Shown here: in pieces, positions 25,191-35,307 of the stretch
Numbering within the stretch: position 1 is the stretch's first letter
Layout of the letters: the number at the start of each line of letters is the position of its first letter
Assembly (NCBI GenBank): GCA_029216955.1
Contig: JANAVB010010791.1
Coordinates: 7,111,567 to 7,175,566, forward strand
Source of the DNA: Iris pallida
Taxonomy: Eukaryota > Streptophyta > Magnoliopsida > Asparagales > Iridaceae
DNA: 64,000 nucleotides
Direction: 5' to 3'
Position numbers and translations under genes: made by a program
The notes under the pieces: generated by a model
Databases searched by the model: none
Told to the model about the DNA's origin: nothing
Seen by the model: the letters and a program-made list of their open reading frames with translations, nothing else

Positions 25191-26658
25191 CTATGTTGTA
25201 CTGGGCGCTAAGCGAGACGAGGCGACAACCTACCTGCCTCGCCTAGGCACCCGTCCAGGTCAGAGATTTTTTGCAAGAAAAAGTCTGCAGTTATGTGCAG
25301 GCAGTGCAGTTATATATAAGATATTAAGAAGCAACAATATAGTATTATAAAAGAATAGTTGATTTGTCAAGAACACTTGATAACTAATATACACACTTAA
25401 CATTAACAGTTGATAACTAATACAATATGCAATATACTAAGCATTAACCAATAAGCAATATAATAAGCCTAAAGTAAGCATTAAACAATATAATAAGTAT
25501 TAACCAATATTCAACATCAAGTAATAATAAGTTGATAACTAATAAGCATTAAACAAGCATTCATAAATAAAACAATACAAGAAGTTCTCGGATGCTAAGA
25601 GTCTCACAAAGCCCAAAGACTCGATACCCGTTTGGTTACTCGTTTAAACTCACTTTTTTTAGATTAAACGTTGGTTGTATCCAAAATTGTGTTTGGTTTG
25701 CCACTCTCACAAAACTTTTTTCAAAAAACTTTTTCCAAAACCAATGTTTTAACGTTGTTTTGGGAAAAGAGAATATTTCTCTTTTCTAAGTGCACATTTC
25801 TCCCAACAGTTGTTGCTTCTCGTTCTCTCTCGTGCAGGGGTCCTCCACTCTTTCTCTCTCCTCACATGTGACCATCTCCTCCATTTCTTATTCGTCTTCA
25901 CAATTTCTCTTTCTCTCTCCTCACACATTCTCTTTCTCTCTACTGACTTCTCTCAACTCTCTTCTCCCTCTCCACCGGAGCCTTGAGCTCCTCCAGCTCG
26001 TCAAGCTCGAGGAGGAGCTCCTCTATCTCAGCGAGCTCGAAGTCCGGGAGCTTCTCTCCTTATATGAGGTCTGGGTGCTATTGGCGAGGCGCCGGAGCTG
26101 GGGGATTGAGGGAACTCCACTCGACCGTCTCGACGGAGCGATTCATGATGCCCTCCAGGAGGCTGGGTCTCCGCCAGGACCATGTCATCTCCGCCGTCTC
26201 GACCCAGACCATCAACGGCGGGGCCGTAATCCGTCTCAACCCAAAAAGAACATTTTTTTTTAATTTTTTTTACAATTTTGTAAAGAACGAACAAAAATTT
26301 TGGAGAAGAAGAAAGAACATAATTTTGGAGAAGAACATGAACAATATTTTAGAAAATTTTATTAAAAAATTATTTTCTAAAATATTTTACCAAGCAGAAT
26401 TTTTAACTTTTGTTTCTGAAAATCATTTTTCCGATGGATAACCAAACGCAAACTCAGAAACTTATACTCAGAAAAAACTTTGTAACATCTTAACGGACTC
26501 TAAGACTCTAACTTCAAGATTCGAAGCCTAGGCGTGCCTATGTATTCCCCTAGTCCCTAGGTTCTCATCGCCTGACCTTTTGTTTTTTCTCCAATTCGAG
26601 GCGGACTGCCCCTAACCTGCACGCCTAGGCCGCCTAGGCGTTGCTTGTGACAACATAG
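25191..26658. mobile_element. hAT-type element, family A, inserted in the Gypsy LTR
   Basis: The ends are CTATGTTGTA and GACAACATAG, with a perfect 8-bp duplication GCTACCCG (25183-25190 and 26659-26666). The ends carry the same GCCTAGGCG motifs as the copies at 8683 and 28653. It is much longer than the other copies because of an inner block (about 25629-26449) bounded by CGTTTGGTTA and TAACCAAACG. Confidence 0.9.
25629..26449. mobile_element. Nested element with CGTTTGGTTA ends and a GC-rich central segment
   Basis: The terminal segments CGTTTGGTTACTCG and CATCGG-TAACCAAACG are short imperfect inverted repeats. The flanks are AT-rich, while 25970-26240 is markedly GC-rich and open in several frames (for example a Leu/Glu-rich frame on + and one on -). 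This looks like a captured gene fragment or a GC-rich filler. No protein family was recognised and no clear TSD was found. Confidence 0.45.
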
Positions 26659-27682
26659 GCTACCCGTAGGCACCAAACATCCCAAGCACTATGTCACAAC
26701 CGACGCTTCATTATTCCGTTTCCTTCTAACAATTTATCGGTTTATTGAACCTTAACTTCTTGCTTAGAGTGCGAAGCTTATAACTTTACGGGTTTAAGCA
26801 GTTTCGTGGTTTTCGAATCTTAACTGCTCGCTTCGAGTGCGAAGCTTATCGTTTTAAGTTTTAGAGCATTTCTACTCTAGATAGCTACAATTATTTCACG
26901 TTCTATAGCTTAGTGGTACAACATGCGTTTAACCAGGCATCGTCGATTTGAACGTATTCGAGGCAACAAGAATTTTATTTGCGGGAAGGAGTAGAATAGA
27001 AGGGTCTGAACCACCCACCAAGTAGAGAATGTGCCGAGAGTAGGTGATTGCTTCGCAACGATCAAGCGTCAGTTATACGAGCTACTGCAAAGGCACAAAC
27101 ATCGTATTATAATCCTTCTTAAATCCTTCGTCTCGAAGTTCTTACGAAGGATTGCAGAAATCGACGGAAAAACGCATTCATCAAAACCAAGCAGCGAAAA
27201 CTTCAAAAATACTATACAGCAGACTGGTCTCATTGAAGGGACACTTATATATAGCTCACTCGCCGAGACGCAGTCCATTGCATCTAGGACAAATTTCAAC
27301 AGAAGTCTATCCATTAGTTGAAACAGTTCTTATAGCATTCGTCTAAATCGATTTGTTTGATGCCGCTAAGGATTTTTTTATATACTAAGCTTCCGACTGA
27401 GTCATACTAGCCATCTAGGTTCCCGACTGAGTCAGACTAGCCACGAGCCCATTACATAGTGTGCCGTCCGACGGAAACGGGGCACTACAATGCATCTTCT
27501 CGAACATGTTCTTAGACCTATTATCGTCTGTCTTGAGAGTTGTGTTCCATGAATGGGTGTCGAGTCTTTGGGCTTCGGTGCAGAGTATCTGGTAAGTATG
27601 GTTTATATTTTAAACATGCTGGAAATTCGTTTTTTCATGGTCACAGTTATCATGATTTGTCAAATAATCTGTTAGTTCCTTC

Positions 27683-29837
27683 CGGTGTTATCATGGCGCA
27701 AGACACAAACTAAGGCTCAAGATACACCTAGCGCTCAAGCCATATGGTATGGCATGCCTCGTTAAAGTGAGACACTTAATTTTATTTAGAAAAATCTATA
27801 ACATACAATAAAATTGGTAACCTAAGGAAAGTAGGCTCATACCACATTGGAGATCTCCATTCTTTATACTTGATCGTCCGGTGCAGATAAAATCAAATAT
27901 GCTTGAAGTAATCATTCGATCGCCTCGATCATTTGCTGAGACATAAGCATATCGGTTCTTTAATAACCAAGAGATAGGATACCTAGTTGAATGAATGCAA
28001 TGGAGCTTGTCATCCATCTAACCTCTCGTATTCAAGAAAAGCTTTGCAGAAGGCTATCCTGGAGTAGAGAGCACAGATGAGGAAGCGGGAGCAAGAAAAA
28101 CATTGATCTTTCTTGTCCTTCTACTTAAGGCACCCAAAGACAAAAAATTTTTTACTTGAAAAGAAGGATGCGAATTTACTTGATAATCTACTACTAAAGC
28201 TTTGATGCCAACAACTTGTTAGAAGCAGGGGAAATTGCTCGGTGATGTGTCCTCAATTGAGAGATGTCGGATCAAGAAGTGATAGAGACAATGAGTCCGC
28301 TATTACGTGTCCCAAAACAGGTCCAACGATCAGAGAGAACATCCATTTTCTTGCTAAGCATCCATTAGTCTCGGAGATTTTGGAAAACGGAAAAACAAAG
28401 ATCAAGTTCAGAATAAGAAAGCCTATATATCCTTCCTTATCCTTTGGCCGGTCGCCTCACCGAGGAGTGGGTTTCGCTCGTCTTACTACAAGCTCATAAT
28501 GTTGGAAATTAATGAAACCCTATTACCTACTATCAAGTTACACTCCAGATAGATTGTATGTGAAGGAAATTGTCAAGTATGGAAGGACAACGGGTCGGAT
28601 AGGAGCTACAACCATGTCCTCAACACAACCAGGGAATTACTATTACTGAAGCCTATGTTGTATTGAGCGTTAGGCGAGGCGAGATAATATGCCACTCGCT
28701 TAGGCATGCCTAGGCGCCCACCCAGGATTTATGCATCCGCCCAGGATCTTCTGCCCATAAATCAAAGAAGCAGTAGAAGAATAAGAAACATAAGAAAAAG
28801 AAGAAGCATCATCAAAACGATAAAAAAACAACAAAAGAATAAACTAGTTTTTCAAGGAAAAAAGTTAGAAACATAAAAAGAGAGTTAGAAACAGGAAAAA
28901 AAAACTCACGTAAATACCGCCCTTTTCTCCGTGGACGACCCTACACCATCGCCACACTTGGGGAAAATTCTCCAGGTTGAGACGACTCTCCAAACTGCAC
29001 GCCTGGGCCTCCTAGGCGTCGCCTACGACAACATAGGCTGAAGCTCTGAACAACCCCAACATCCTTGCTGATCTATTGCATAAACTGCCATCCTATGCTG
29101 CTACCATTCTGCAAGCCATATCTCTCAATTATGATGAGTATCTTAATTAACAGTTTATTGTATAGATAATCGAGAAGGAAACACATTGGAAAATAATTAA
29201 ACAAATTAAAGAATTTAGAATTGTTTGCAAATTTTAAAGAAACTCACCCGAGGAGTGTTACTAGACTTTGGCACCACCCTAATGTCCGTAGGGGAAGATG
29301 GTGGCGACGAATATGTGGAGAGAGATGTAAAGAAAGCAGAAAAAATATTACTTAGAAAAAGATTACTAGACTTTGGCCATGGAGTTTCTTCGATGGGGGA
29401 GAATAATGACAAAGGCAAAAACAAAGAAATAAATGTGGAAAAGTAGTCATGAATTCAGGAAAAGTTGCAAAAAATAACTTGAATCCAAGACCGATGACAG
29501 CTTGCTAGAAGTCGACAGAGGAGGGTTACCAAAGATTGCTGGAGAATTGGAAAAGGATCGAGAGATTAAAGAGGGTGGAAAAGAATTGAGAATGTAGTAT
29601 TGTAAACATTATGCGCCAATGGGTTAGGATAAAGTACATATTATGGTTAATGGTTATCCTAGTATATACATTGCAAGTTTAGGATTTAGAACAAATAAGA
29701 CCTGCAATTCATGTGTGTTTCATGAGGCGCTGCCTCCTTGCACCATGTGTGCTGCTCCATGGCGCCCAAAGGCAATGGCGAGGCATCACATTGCGCTTCA
29801 CGCCTGAATCGCGCGCAATGCACCATTGACAACACTG
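27683..29837. mobile_element. hAT-like element (TIR C[A/G]GTGTT[A/G]TCA), ~2.2 kb, non-coding
   Basis: The left end is CGGTGTTATCATGGCGCA. The right end is TGCACCATTGACAACACTG, an imperfect inverted repeat. The flanks GTTCCTTC and GTTCCACC match at 6 of 8 bases, consistent with an old hAT 8-bp duplication. The interior has no recognised transposase and contains a family A MITE. Ends are moderately secure. Confidence 0.6.
28653..29036. mobile_element. hAT-type MITE, family A, third copy
   Basis: The ends are CTATGTTGTATTGAGCG and GTCGCCTACGACAACATAG. The flanking ACTGAAGC and GCTGAAGC match at 7 of 8 bases. It is 384 bp and non-coding, with GCCTAGGCG-type subterminal motifs. Confidence 0.85.
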
Positions 29838-30925
29838 GTTCCACCCAAGCATAAGCCTAAAACTTTCAAGAGCGACATATTGAACATTTAATTTAGAAAA
29901 CCACTAAATGAGACCATGTCCTATTCAGCGTTACCAGTCCTTATTTGCAATCATTATCAACATCCGATGTCAAAACAAGATTCAAAATGAAGTAGTCATA
30001 CTGATAGCCTGAATCGCTTATTCTCAAGCGTATATTTATTCGAAAAATATTATGGTCATTTCTAGAGGATACTAGCATGTGAGAACAAATCCTTTTTATG
30101 TAGGCCTGAAAAGCTCCCAAAAATCAAATGGATGCTTGCAGGGTGACAGGTTATTGGAGCTGGCTAACCGTATATCAGGCCAATTAACCATTATCCACCT
30201 GCTGGCAGCTGAGAATTTTTGATAATATAGGTGTTTATTATGGTCTGATATGTGATCCATTCCCCATGAACACCCGTTTAAGCATTACAAAATATTCTAC
30301 CTATCCCTTGTTTGATCATGTTAGGAAACCTTCATAAGTGAGGCAGTTAAGTTTGGTGCTGTAGGCAGTTATTCTGAGCCACCACTAACTGTCAACATTA
30401 AATTCTCTCATGCCCTTGAAATTCTTAGAATTAGATGCAGTGTCCAAGTGTTGGCCTGATAACTCTGTTTGATCATGTTGCAAACCTTCAAAAATGTGCA
30501 GCAGCTAAGTTTGGTTACTGTAGTCTGAGCAATCAGAACTGCCAATATTAATTTTCTCATGACCTAGAAATTTTGAGACAGTTAGATGCAGTGACCAAGT
30601 GTTTCTCCAATAATCTGTTTAATGAAGGTATTGTCAATATGTACCAGGTAGTTGGTAAATGGCTAATGTCTAATAGTTTATTTATTGCAGGGGAGTGCAG
30701 CTTAGATGTATGGACAATAAGTTAATTTTGCTGTGGTGATCAATGGATGAGCAGTATCACACTCGCTAACTATACCAAATAGCACTTGTTCATCATGTAT
30801 AACAGTAGTCCGAGTTTCCTTGAAATTATCAATCTAAAAAGCATCATGAATATATGATACTTAACCCATTTCAGGTTCTGTATATCTGCTAGATATATTA
30901 TTGTGCAATGCATGATTTTTGACAG
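29838..30925. other. Intron sequence, nothing recognised
   Basis: AT-rich intron up to the acceptor at 30924-30925. Two stretches near 30330-30450 and 30460-30600 share phrases (TTTGATCATGTT, CTCATG-CC-GAAATT), suggesting an old local duplication. Confidence 0.4.
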
Positions 30926-31172
30926 GAGTCACTCCACAACAGTTTGATCAGAATAATAAATTTTGGCAAGAGCAAGTGAGTCATTACTGGAAGCTGATTG
31001 GTGTCAACAAGATGGAGATCCGAAATGTTATGGACATGAATGCTTATTATGGTGGATTTTCTGTGGCACTGAGTACCTTTCCTGTTTGGGTAATGAATGT
31101 TGTTCCCACAACTACGAGTAACACCTTGTCTGCAATATATGATCGGGGATTAATTGGTGTTTTTCATGACTG
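30926..31172 (+). CDS. PMT6/7-like: Probable methyltransferase PMT (PMT6/PMT7-like), third visible exon
   Basis: Acceptor AG at 30924-30925 and donor GT at 31173-31174. The first two bases complete the Gly codon split at 8225, and the last two bases begin the Trp codon completed at 31300. The exon encodes GVTPQQFDQNNKFWQEQVSHYW, IRNVMDMNAYYGGF, PVWVMNVVP and YDRGLIGVFHDW. RNVMDMNA-GGF and PVWVMNVVP are diagnostic of the second half of DUF248 proteins. The preceding intron is about 22.7 kb and is filled with nested transposons, yet the exon itself is intact. Confidence 0.92.
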
Positions 31173-31245
31173 GTAAGATGCCATCTTATATACTTCGTTG
31201 GATGTTTAATGTTTTGGTATCAACATCTATTGATGCCTCTATCGT

Positions 31246-31299
31246 AGGTGTGAGCCTTTATCAACTTTGTGTTAACATCTATTGATGCCTGCATTTTAG
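31246..31299 (+). repeat. Duplicated 3' splice site upstream of the fourth exon
   Basis: AACATCTATTGATGCCT precedes both the decoy AG (31246-31247) and the real AG (31298-31299). Each is followed by GTGTGAGCCTTT. The repeat period is 52 bp. Confidence 0.85.
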
Positions 31300-31438
31300 G
31301 TGTGAGCCTTTCTCAACATACCCACGTACATATGATTTGTTGCACGCGTTTCATCTTTTTTCAAACTACAATGGCCGTGAGGAAGGTTGCTCAATAGAAG
31401 ATATAATGCTAGAGATGGATCGCATGATTCGCCCTCAG
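31300..31438 (+). CDS. PMT6/7-like: Probable methyltransferase PMT (PMT6/PMT7-like), fourth visible exon
   Basis: The exon is 139 nt: one base completing Trp, then 46 codons, ending CAG before GT at 31439-31440. It encodes [20 protein letters not shown], then [15 protein letters not shown], the family's [13 protein letters not shown] and ED-ML-EMDR-RP motifs. The upstream intron is only 127 nt. That intron holds an imperfect copy of the acceptor and exon start 52 nt upstream (AG at 31246-31247 followed by GTGTGAGCCTTTATCAAC). Using it would put a stop codon into the message. Confidence 0.92.
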
Positions 31439-31555
31439 GTACCATTTTTTCTCAATATATTTTCCTACTGCTCTTGCTTGGCAGATAAGTCAGTATGCAA
31501 TTATCTTATGCTTCTAAACAGGATTAGACAATCTCCACCTTTGATTCACATATAA

Positions 31556-31612
31556 GGTATTTGGATTCCCTAAAAATTTGGGAGAAAGGCTGTGTTGTTT
31601 CTGTTGTTGTAC
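31556..31612 (+). mobile_element. RTE-type LINE 3' terminus (fragment)
   Basis: GGTATTTGGATTCCCTAAAA followed by ATTTGGGAGAAAGGC and a TTG-rich tail resembles the ends at 3031 and 33998. No coding part is present. Confidence 0.5.
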
Positions 31613-31639
31613 ACATGGTGTTTTGATTCTATAGTTTTA

Positions 31640-31850
31640 GTAAAATTGTACTATTTATATAATCCAAAACTCTAAGAGTTGTAGTGAGGGTTATATATTT
31701 ATTATTCTAATATGGCCCCCACAGGTCGAAGGCACATTTGGGATGAGAGGCGGATTCACACGACATTATAATTTTTTTTATTAAAGCTGCTTAAAATGCG
31801 TGCTGGAGGAGATTGAACCTGAGTTTTTCTAATACTATGTTAAAGTCTGT
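31640..31850 (-). mobile_element. TRIM-like remnant, second copy
   Basis: It shares with 1609-1930 the core CCAAAACTCTAAGAGTTGTA followed by GTGAGGG, the internal GATTCACACGACATTATAA-type sequence and the CTAATACTATGTTAAAGTCT junction (PBS-like and LTR start). It is diverged and probably incomplete. Confidence 0.5.
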
Positions 31851-32476
31851 GTGTGTATGGCGGATCAACCATAGGCCGAGGGTAGAGGGTGGCGACAACT
31901 ATCCCTATGTTTTGGTTTCTTTCTCTCTGCCTTTATTTGTCCTATTAATTATTTTATTTAGAAAATGAGCAATCAAATGGTGGCCTAGTTGTTAATTGTG
32001 AGGTTATAAGCAATAGGTCGTGATTTCTATATTCAGTAGCCACATTATGGCTGGTTTATGTTTTTTTTTTTTTTTCTACTTTGTAAATTCTATATGACGA
32101 CCCCTTCAAGTTTAATTTAATGTATTTGCTTCCCCGGAAATAGTTTCTGCATCTTCCACTATGTATGTGTTTTTGTTTTACTCGGTTGTGGACCATGACT
32201 TGCACCATCAAATTTGCTTACAAGATGGTCATTCATACGTGCAATGTGATCACCATGTTCTAGAACATATATGCGTTACATTTCATGCAATTTGAAAATC
32301 TCCAACCCACTATTCAAAAGTTGGCGGAATATTACCATGACTAGGGTAAAAATATAGGCTCTAAGAGACACGTGTCTTAGCCCCGCAGCCCTCCCGAAGA
32401 AGCTAGATGGAGATCTATTAATCGTAACTGCAAAGGACACTATGGAATCATGGATTAACCCACAGTCACAATAAAA
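31851..32476. other. Intron sequence with possible old SINE-like phrase
   Basis: TGGCCTAGTTGTTAATTGTG at about 31980 looks like a degenerate pol III A box, but no matching B box was accepted. Otherwise nothing was recognised. Confidence 0.3.
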
Positions 32477-32906
32477 CAGTGTTATAGATTTCGCTAGACG
32501 GAATTGGTGCGGCGGAGGGCCGCCTAGGCGGTCGCATAATTTTTTTTAGAAGTTTGAATTCTGAATTATTATTTTTTGATTTTTTTTGAGATTTTTGAAA
32601 TTTTTAAAAAAATATTGGATTTTTTTTTGAAATCTGAATATTTTTGAAATATTTTTTGAATATCTTTTGAAATATGAATATTTTTTTGATTTTTTTTTGA
32701 AATTTCAAATTTGAAATTTTGAAAAAATCCCGCGTAGCTAAACAGGCCGCCTAGGGCCGAACAGGACCGCCTAGACGTCGAACAGGCCCGAACAAGGCCG
32801 AACTGGGGTCTAGGTCGGCAGACTAGGAGGTTTTCGGCCCGTCGGGAGGCCGAACAACGCGTAGGCGGTGCCTAGCCACCCGCCTAGGCCGATTTTTAGA
32901 ACACTG
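32477..32906. mobile_element. hAT-type MITE, family B, second copy
   Basis: It starts CAGTGTTATAGATTTCG and ends GCCGATTTTTAGAACACTG. The flanks CAATAAAA and CAATGAAA match at 7 of 8 bases. The ends are rich in CCGCCTAGGCGG, with an A/T-rich core of GAAATTTTT repeats. It is 430 bp and non-coding. Confidence 0.85.
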
Positions 32907-33997
32907 CAATGAAAACCTTCTTTATTAGTAAGAAGGTCTTCAGAAGATTTTCTAGCTATGGAAGCTATAACAGGTCATTCATACCGATTCTTTCTTATAG
33001 TACCGTTCACTGGTAGAAGGTATTGCACTCCCGGGACAGTAGCGAAGTTCAAGACCTTCACTACCTGAAGATATTTATTATAGTATAGCTCAATTGCTCC
33101 TCACTATGCTCGTCTCACTAACGCTCGCCTTTCATAAAAAAAGGAGGCGAGTGAGTCATGTTTTAGTGGATTTTGAACAACATAGCAAATGAAACTATTA
33201 ATTTGAGGGGTTGGGAATTTCCAATTGAATAATCTATATACATTAGAATGACAATGGAAGGCACAATCCGCATTTTGGTAATGTGAAAACCACAACTGAA
33301 CTATATAGTTGAGCAAAATGGACCCTGACTGTTTGACCCACTCTGTTAAATGGAAAGGTCAAGATCTACTTTGGTGTGACTGGTATCCTATAAGCCGTTA
33401 CATTTGGCTTGAATTATTCAATGGTCGAGATCTATATTTTATGAAAATGTTTTCTCAATCCCCTGGTAACCTTCATCAGCCACCCTATCCTCCACTCACG
33501 CCCCCCTCGGTGCTGCCTCCCAATTGTCATCTCCAACTCTCAAGCGTTAAAGAGCCTAGAAGTTTTTTGACTCGTCCCCTCTCCAACTCACTTCCTGATC
33601 CCTTGCACACCTCCTTCGGACCCCCTTCTCAAAACTGCTGCCACATTATCAACTTTTCTACGGATCTGCACTCTACCCCCTTCTTGATCTCCGCTGCCAG
33701 CACATCAACTGGCATTGTCTTGCCTATGGAGAACATTACCTGCTCCACTGCAGTCCCTAATCCCTATCCCCTCAGTGTGTGTAGTGTTTGATTGAATTCC
33801 TTTGAAAAAATTGTTTTGCAGCATGAAATTCTGTAGCAAGCAAGAGTTGCATCACAGTTACAAGTGTCAGTTGAGTGCTGCAGGATGTGCTGGGTGCTAA
33901 CTAGTCTACACTAAACAACATGCTCAATGTGTTGTTTTTTATATATATTTCTGCATATTGTAGGTGTTCGATAAAATTATTACCCAATTAAAGTCAA
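32907..33997. other. Intron sequence with a C/T-rich segment, no gene recognised
   Basis: 33470-33790 is C/T-rich. A 160-codon open frame on + (33309-33791) is Ser/Pro-rich, matches no family I know and has no flanking gene signals, so it is not called as a gene. A short hairpin (ACCTTCTTT-AGTAAGAAGGT) lies near 32920. Confidence 0.4.
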
Positions 33998-34321
33998 CAA
34001 CAACAGCAGCAACAACAACAACAAAGCCTTTATCCCAAATTTATGCGGTCGAGTGTTTGAATTCTCTTCTTCTATTCGGCTCTTTTAATGGCCATATCCT
34101 CTGAAACACAAACAAAATTTATATCCTTTTTTAACACTTCAAATCATGTTAGTCTAGGCCTACCTCTAGTCCTAGCGGCTCCATTAACTACTATATTACA
34201 ACTCTTCCTTATGGAAGCATCTATTGTTCTGCATTGCATATGTCCATACCATCCAAGTCAATTTTCTCTCATCTTATCCACAATTTGTGCCACCTCTAAC
34301 TGTTGGGTTAGTTCATTAATG
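33998..34321 (-). pseudogene. RTE LINE C-terminal fragment with 3' tail
   Basis: The minus strand ends in ATAAAGGCTTTGTTGTTGTT. Upstream of that, the translated minus strand gives LEVAQIVDKMREN, LRWYGHMQCRTIDASIRK and GAARTRGRPR, the conserved end of plant RTE LINE polyproteins. It is continuous in order with 40906-41250, from which it is separated by a 6.6 kb insertion block. Confidence 0.8.
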
Positions 34322-34835
34322 ACCCGGTCCCACTATTCCATTTGAGGACAAGTCCATGTGTCTATATTTCAATATTTGGTTCATCATTTATTGAATTCTA
34401 CGCATGTGACGTGTTAGCCCATGTGATAAGTGTGGTGGTGGGCTTTTACAAATGGACAAGGATCAAATTCACATCTAACATTTATTTTTATCACCATTTC
34501 TTCGGATTGTTTCCTTCGAGGTTAGGCTCCGAACGGGCCTAGCTCGGGCTCAGACGAATGACGAAAGTGACGTTATGAGTTGCATTTCACATGTTCGCAT
34601 CGGACACAAAGTTGGCACCTCGATAGAATATACACAGAGTTGATGCTTTGAAAGTACCGCATGTAGCCTCGCAGGGACGCCCCACGGGTACTCGTTTGGT
34701 AGCTACGCTGGGTAGCTTTACTGAGTAGCTTCACAGGAAGCCAAGGTCGTTGATTCTTTAAGGCTGGTTGTTTCAACCATTGATTATAGGAGTTACTCCC
34801 AATTGAATGCCGCTCCCACTATTCCATTTGAGGAC
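34322..34835. repeat. Copia-type LTR unit, first of a tandem pair
   Basis: It begins TGACCCGGTCCCACTATTCC and contains AATATTTGGTTCATCATTTA. Near its end (34810) the start phrase TCCCACTATTCCATTTGAGG recurs, and the second unit follows at 40071 beyond an inserted Copia. Related units lie at 48012-50835 and in the Copia starting at 59634. Confidence 0.65.
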
Positions 34836-35307
34836 TGTAGAATGGAAAATGGATGATTATTATTGAGGGAGAGATTACATATATATAGGAGAGGCTAGCC
34901 TCCTCTCCTATTATTCTAAACAATGTGGGACTAAAGCCCAATAACTCTAATATAACACTTAACAATCTCCCTCAAGCTGGAGCATAGATGTCAATCATGC
35001 CCAGCTTGTTACATACAAATTGAACCCGAGGACCCAGAAGAGGCTTTGTGAAGATATCAGCTATCTGGTCGCCGGTCCTCACATGTTGAAACTTTATCAC
35101 TCCCTTTGTATATTCATCACGAACAAAATGAATGTCAATTTCAATATGCTTTGTCCGTTCATAAAATACTGGGTTGGTGGCAATGTGAATAGTAGATTGG
35201 TTATCACATTATAGATCTGCCACTTGAGATCCTGCGTCTTCTCCCAGTTCTTGTAGGAGATGCTTCATATATAATATCTTTGACGTGCCATGAGCAATAA
35301 CTCGATA

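Larger units (their letters stand above)
9503..27489 (-). mobile_element. Degenerate Gypsy LTR retrotransposon (chromovirus/Tekay-like), ~18 kb with nested insertions
   Basis: TG at 9503 and CA at 27488-27489 are flanked by a perfect 5-bp duplication ATGCA (9498-9502 and 27490-27494). The LTRs are 9503-11275 and 24120-27489; both begin TGTCA(C/T)GTCCCGAT and end in an ACTACA-type terminus. The second is longer because a hAT element is inserted in it. A diverged tRNA-iMet-like PBS next to the right LTR and the polarity of the pol fragments put it on the minus strand. Pol fragments carry stops and frameshifts, so it is dead. An 8 kb related LTR element splits its integrase at 12082-20083. Tekay-like assignment is inference from the LTR start and integrase wording. 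Confidence 0.88.
24120..27489 (-). repeat. 5' LTR (right) of the outer Gypsy element, with a hAT insertion
   Basis: It starts TGTCACGTCCCGATTTGACG and ends GGGGCACTACA. The corresponding left LTR is 1.77 kb; the excess is explained by the element at 25191-26658 and its 8-bp duplication. Confidence 0.87.

Noticed and set aside
33309..33791. 160-codon Ser/Pro-rich open frame inside the last large intron
   Set aside because: No known family, no splice or promoter support, and composition bias explains the openness. It is mentioned only as an unexplained stretch.
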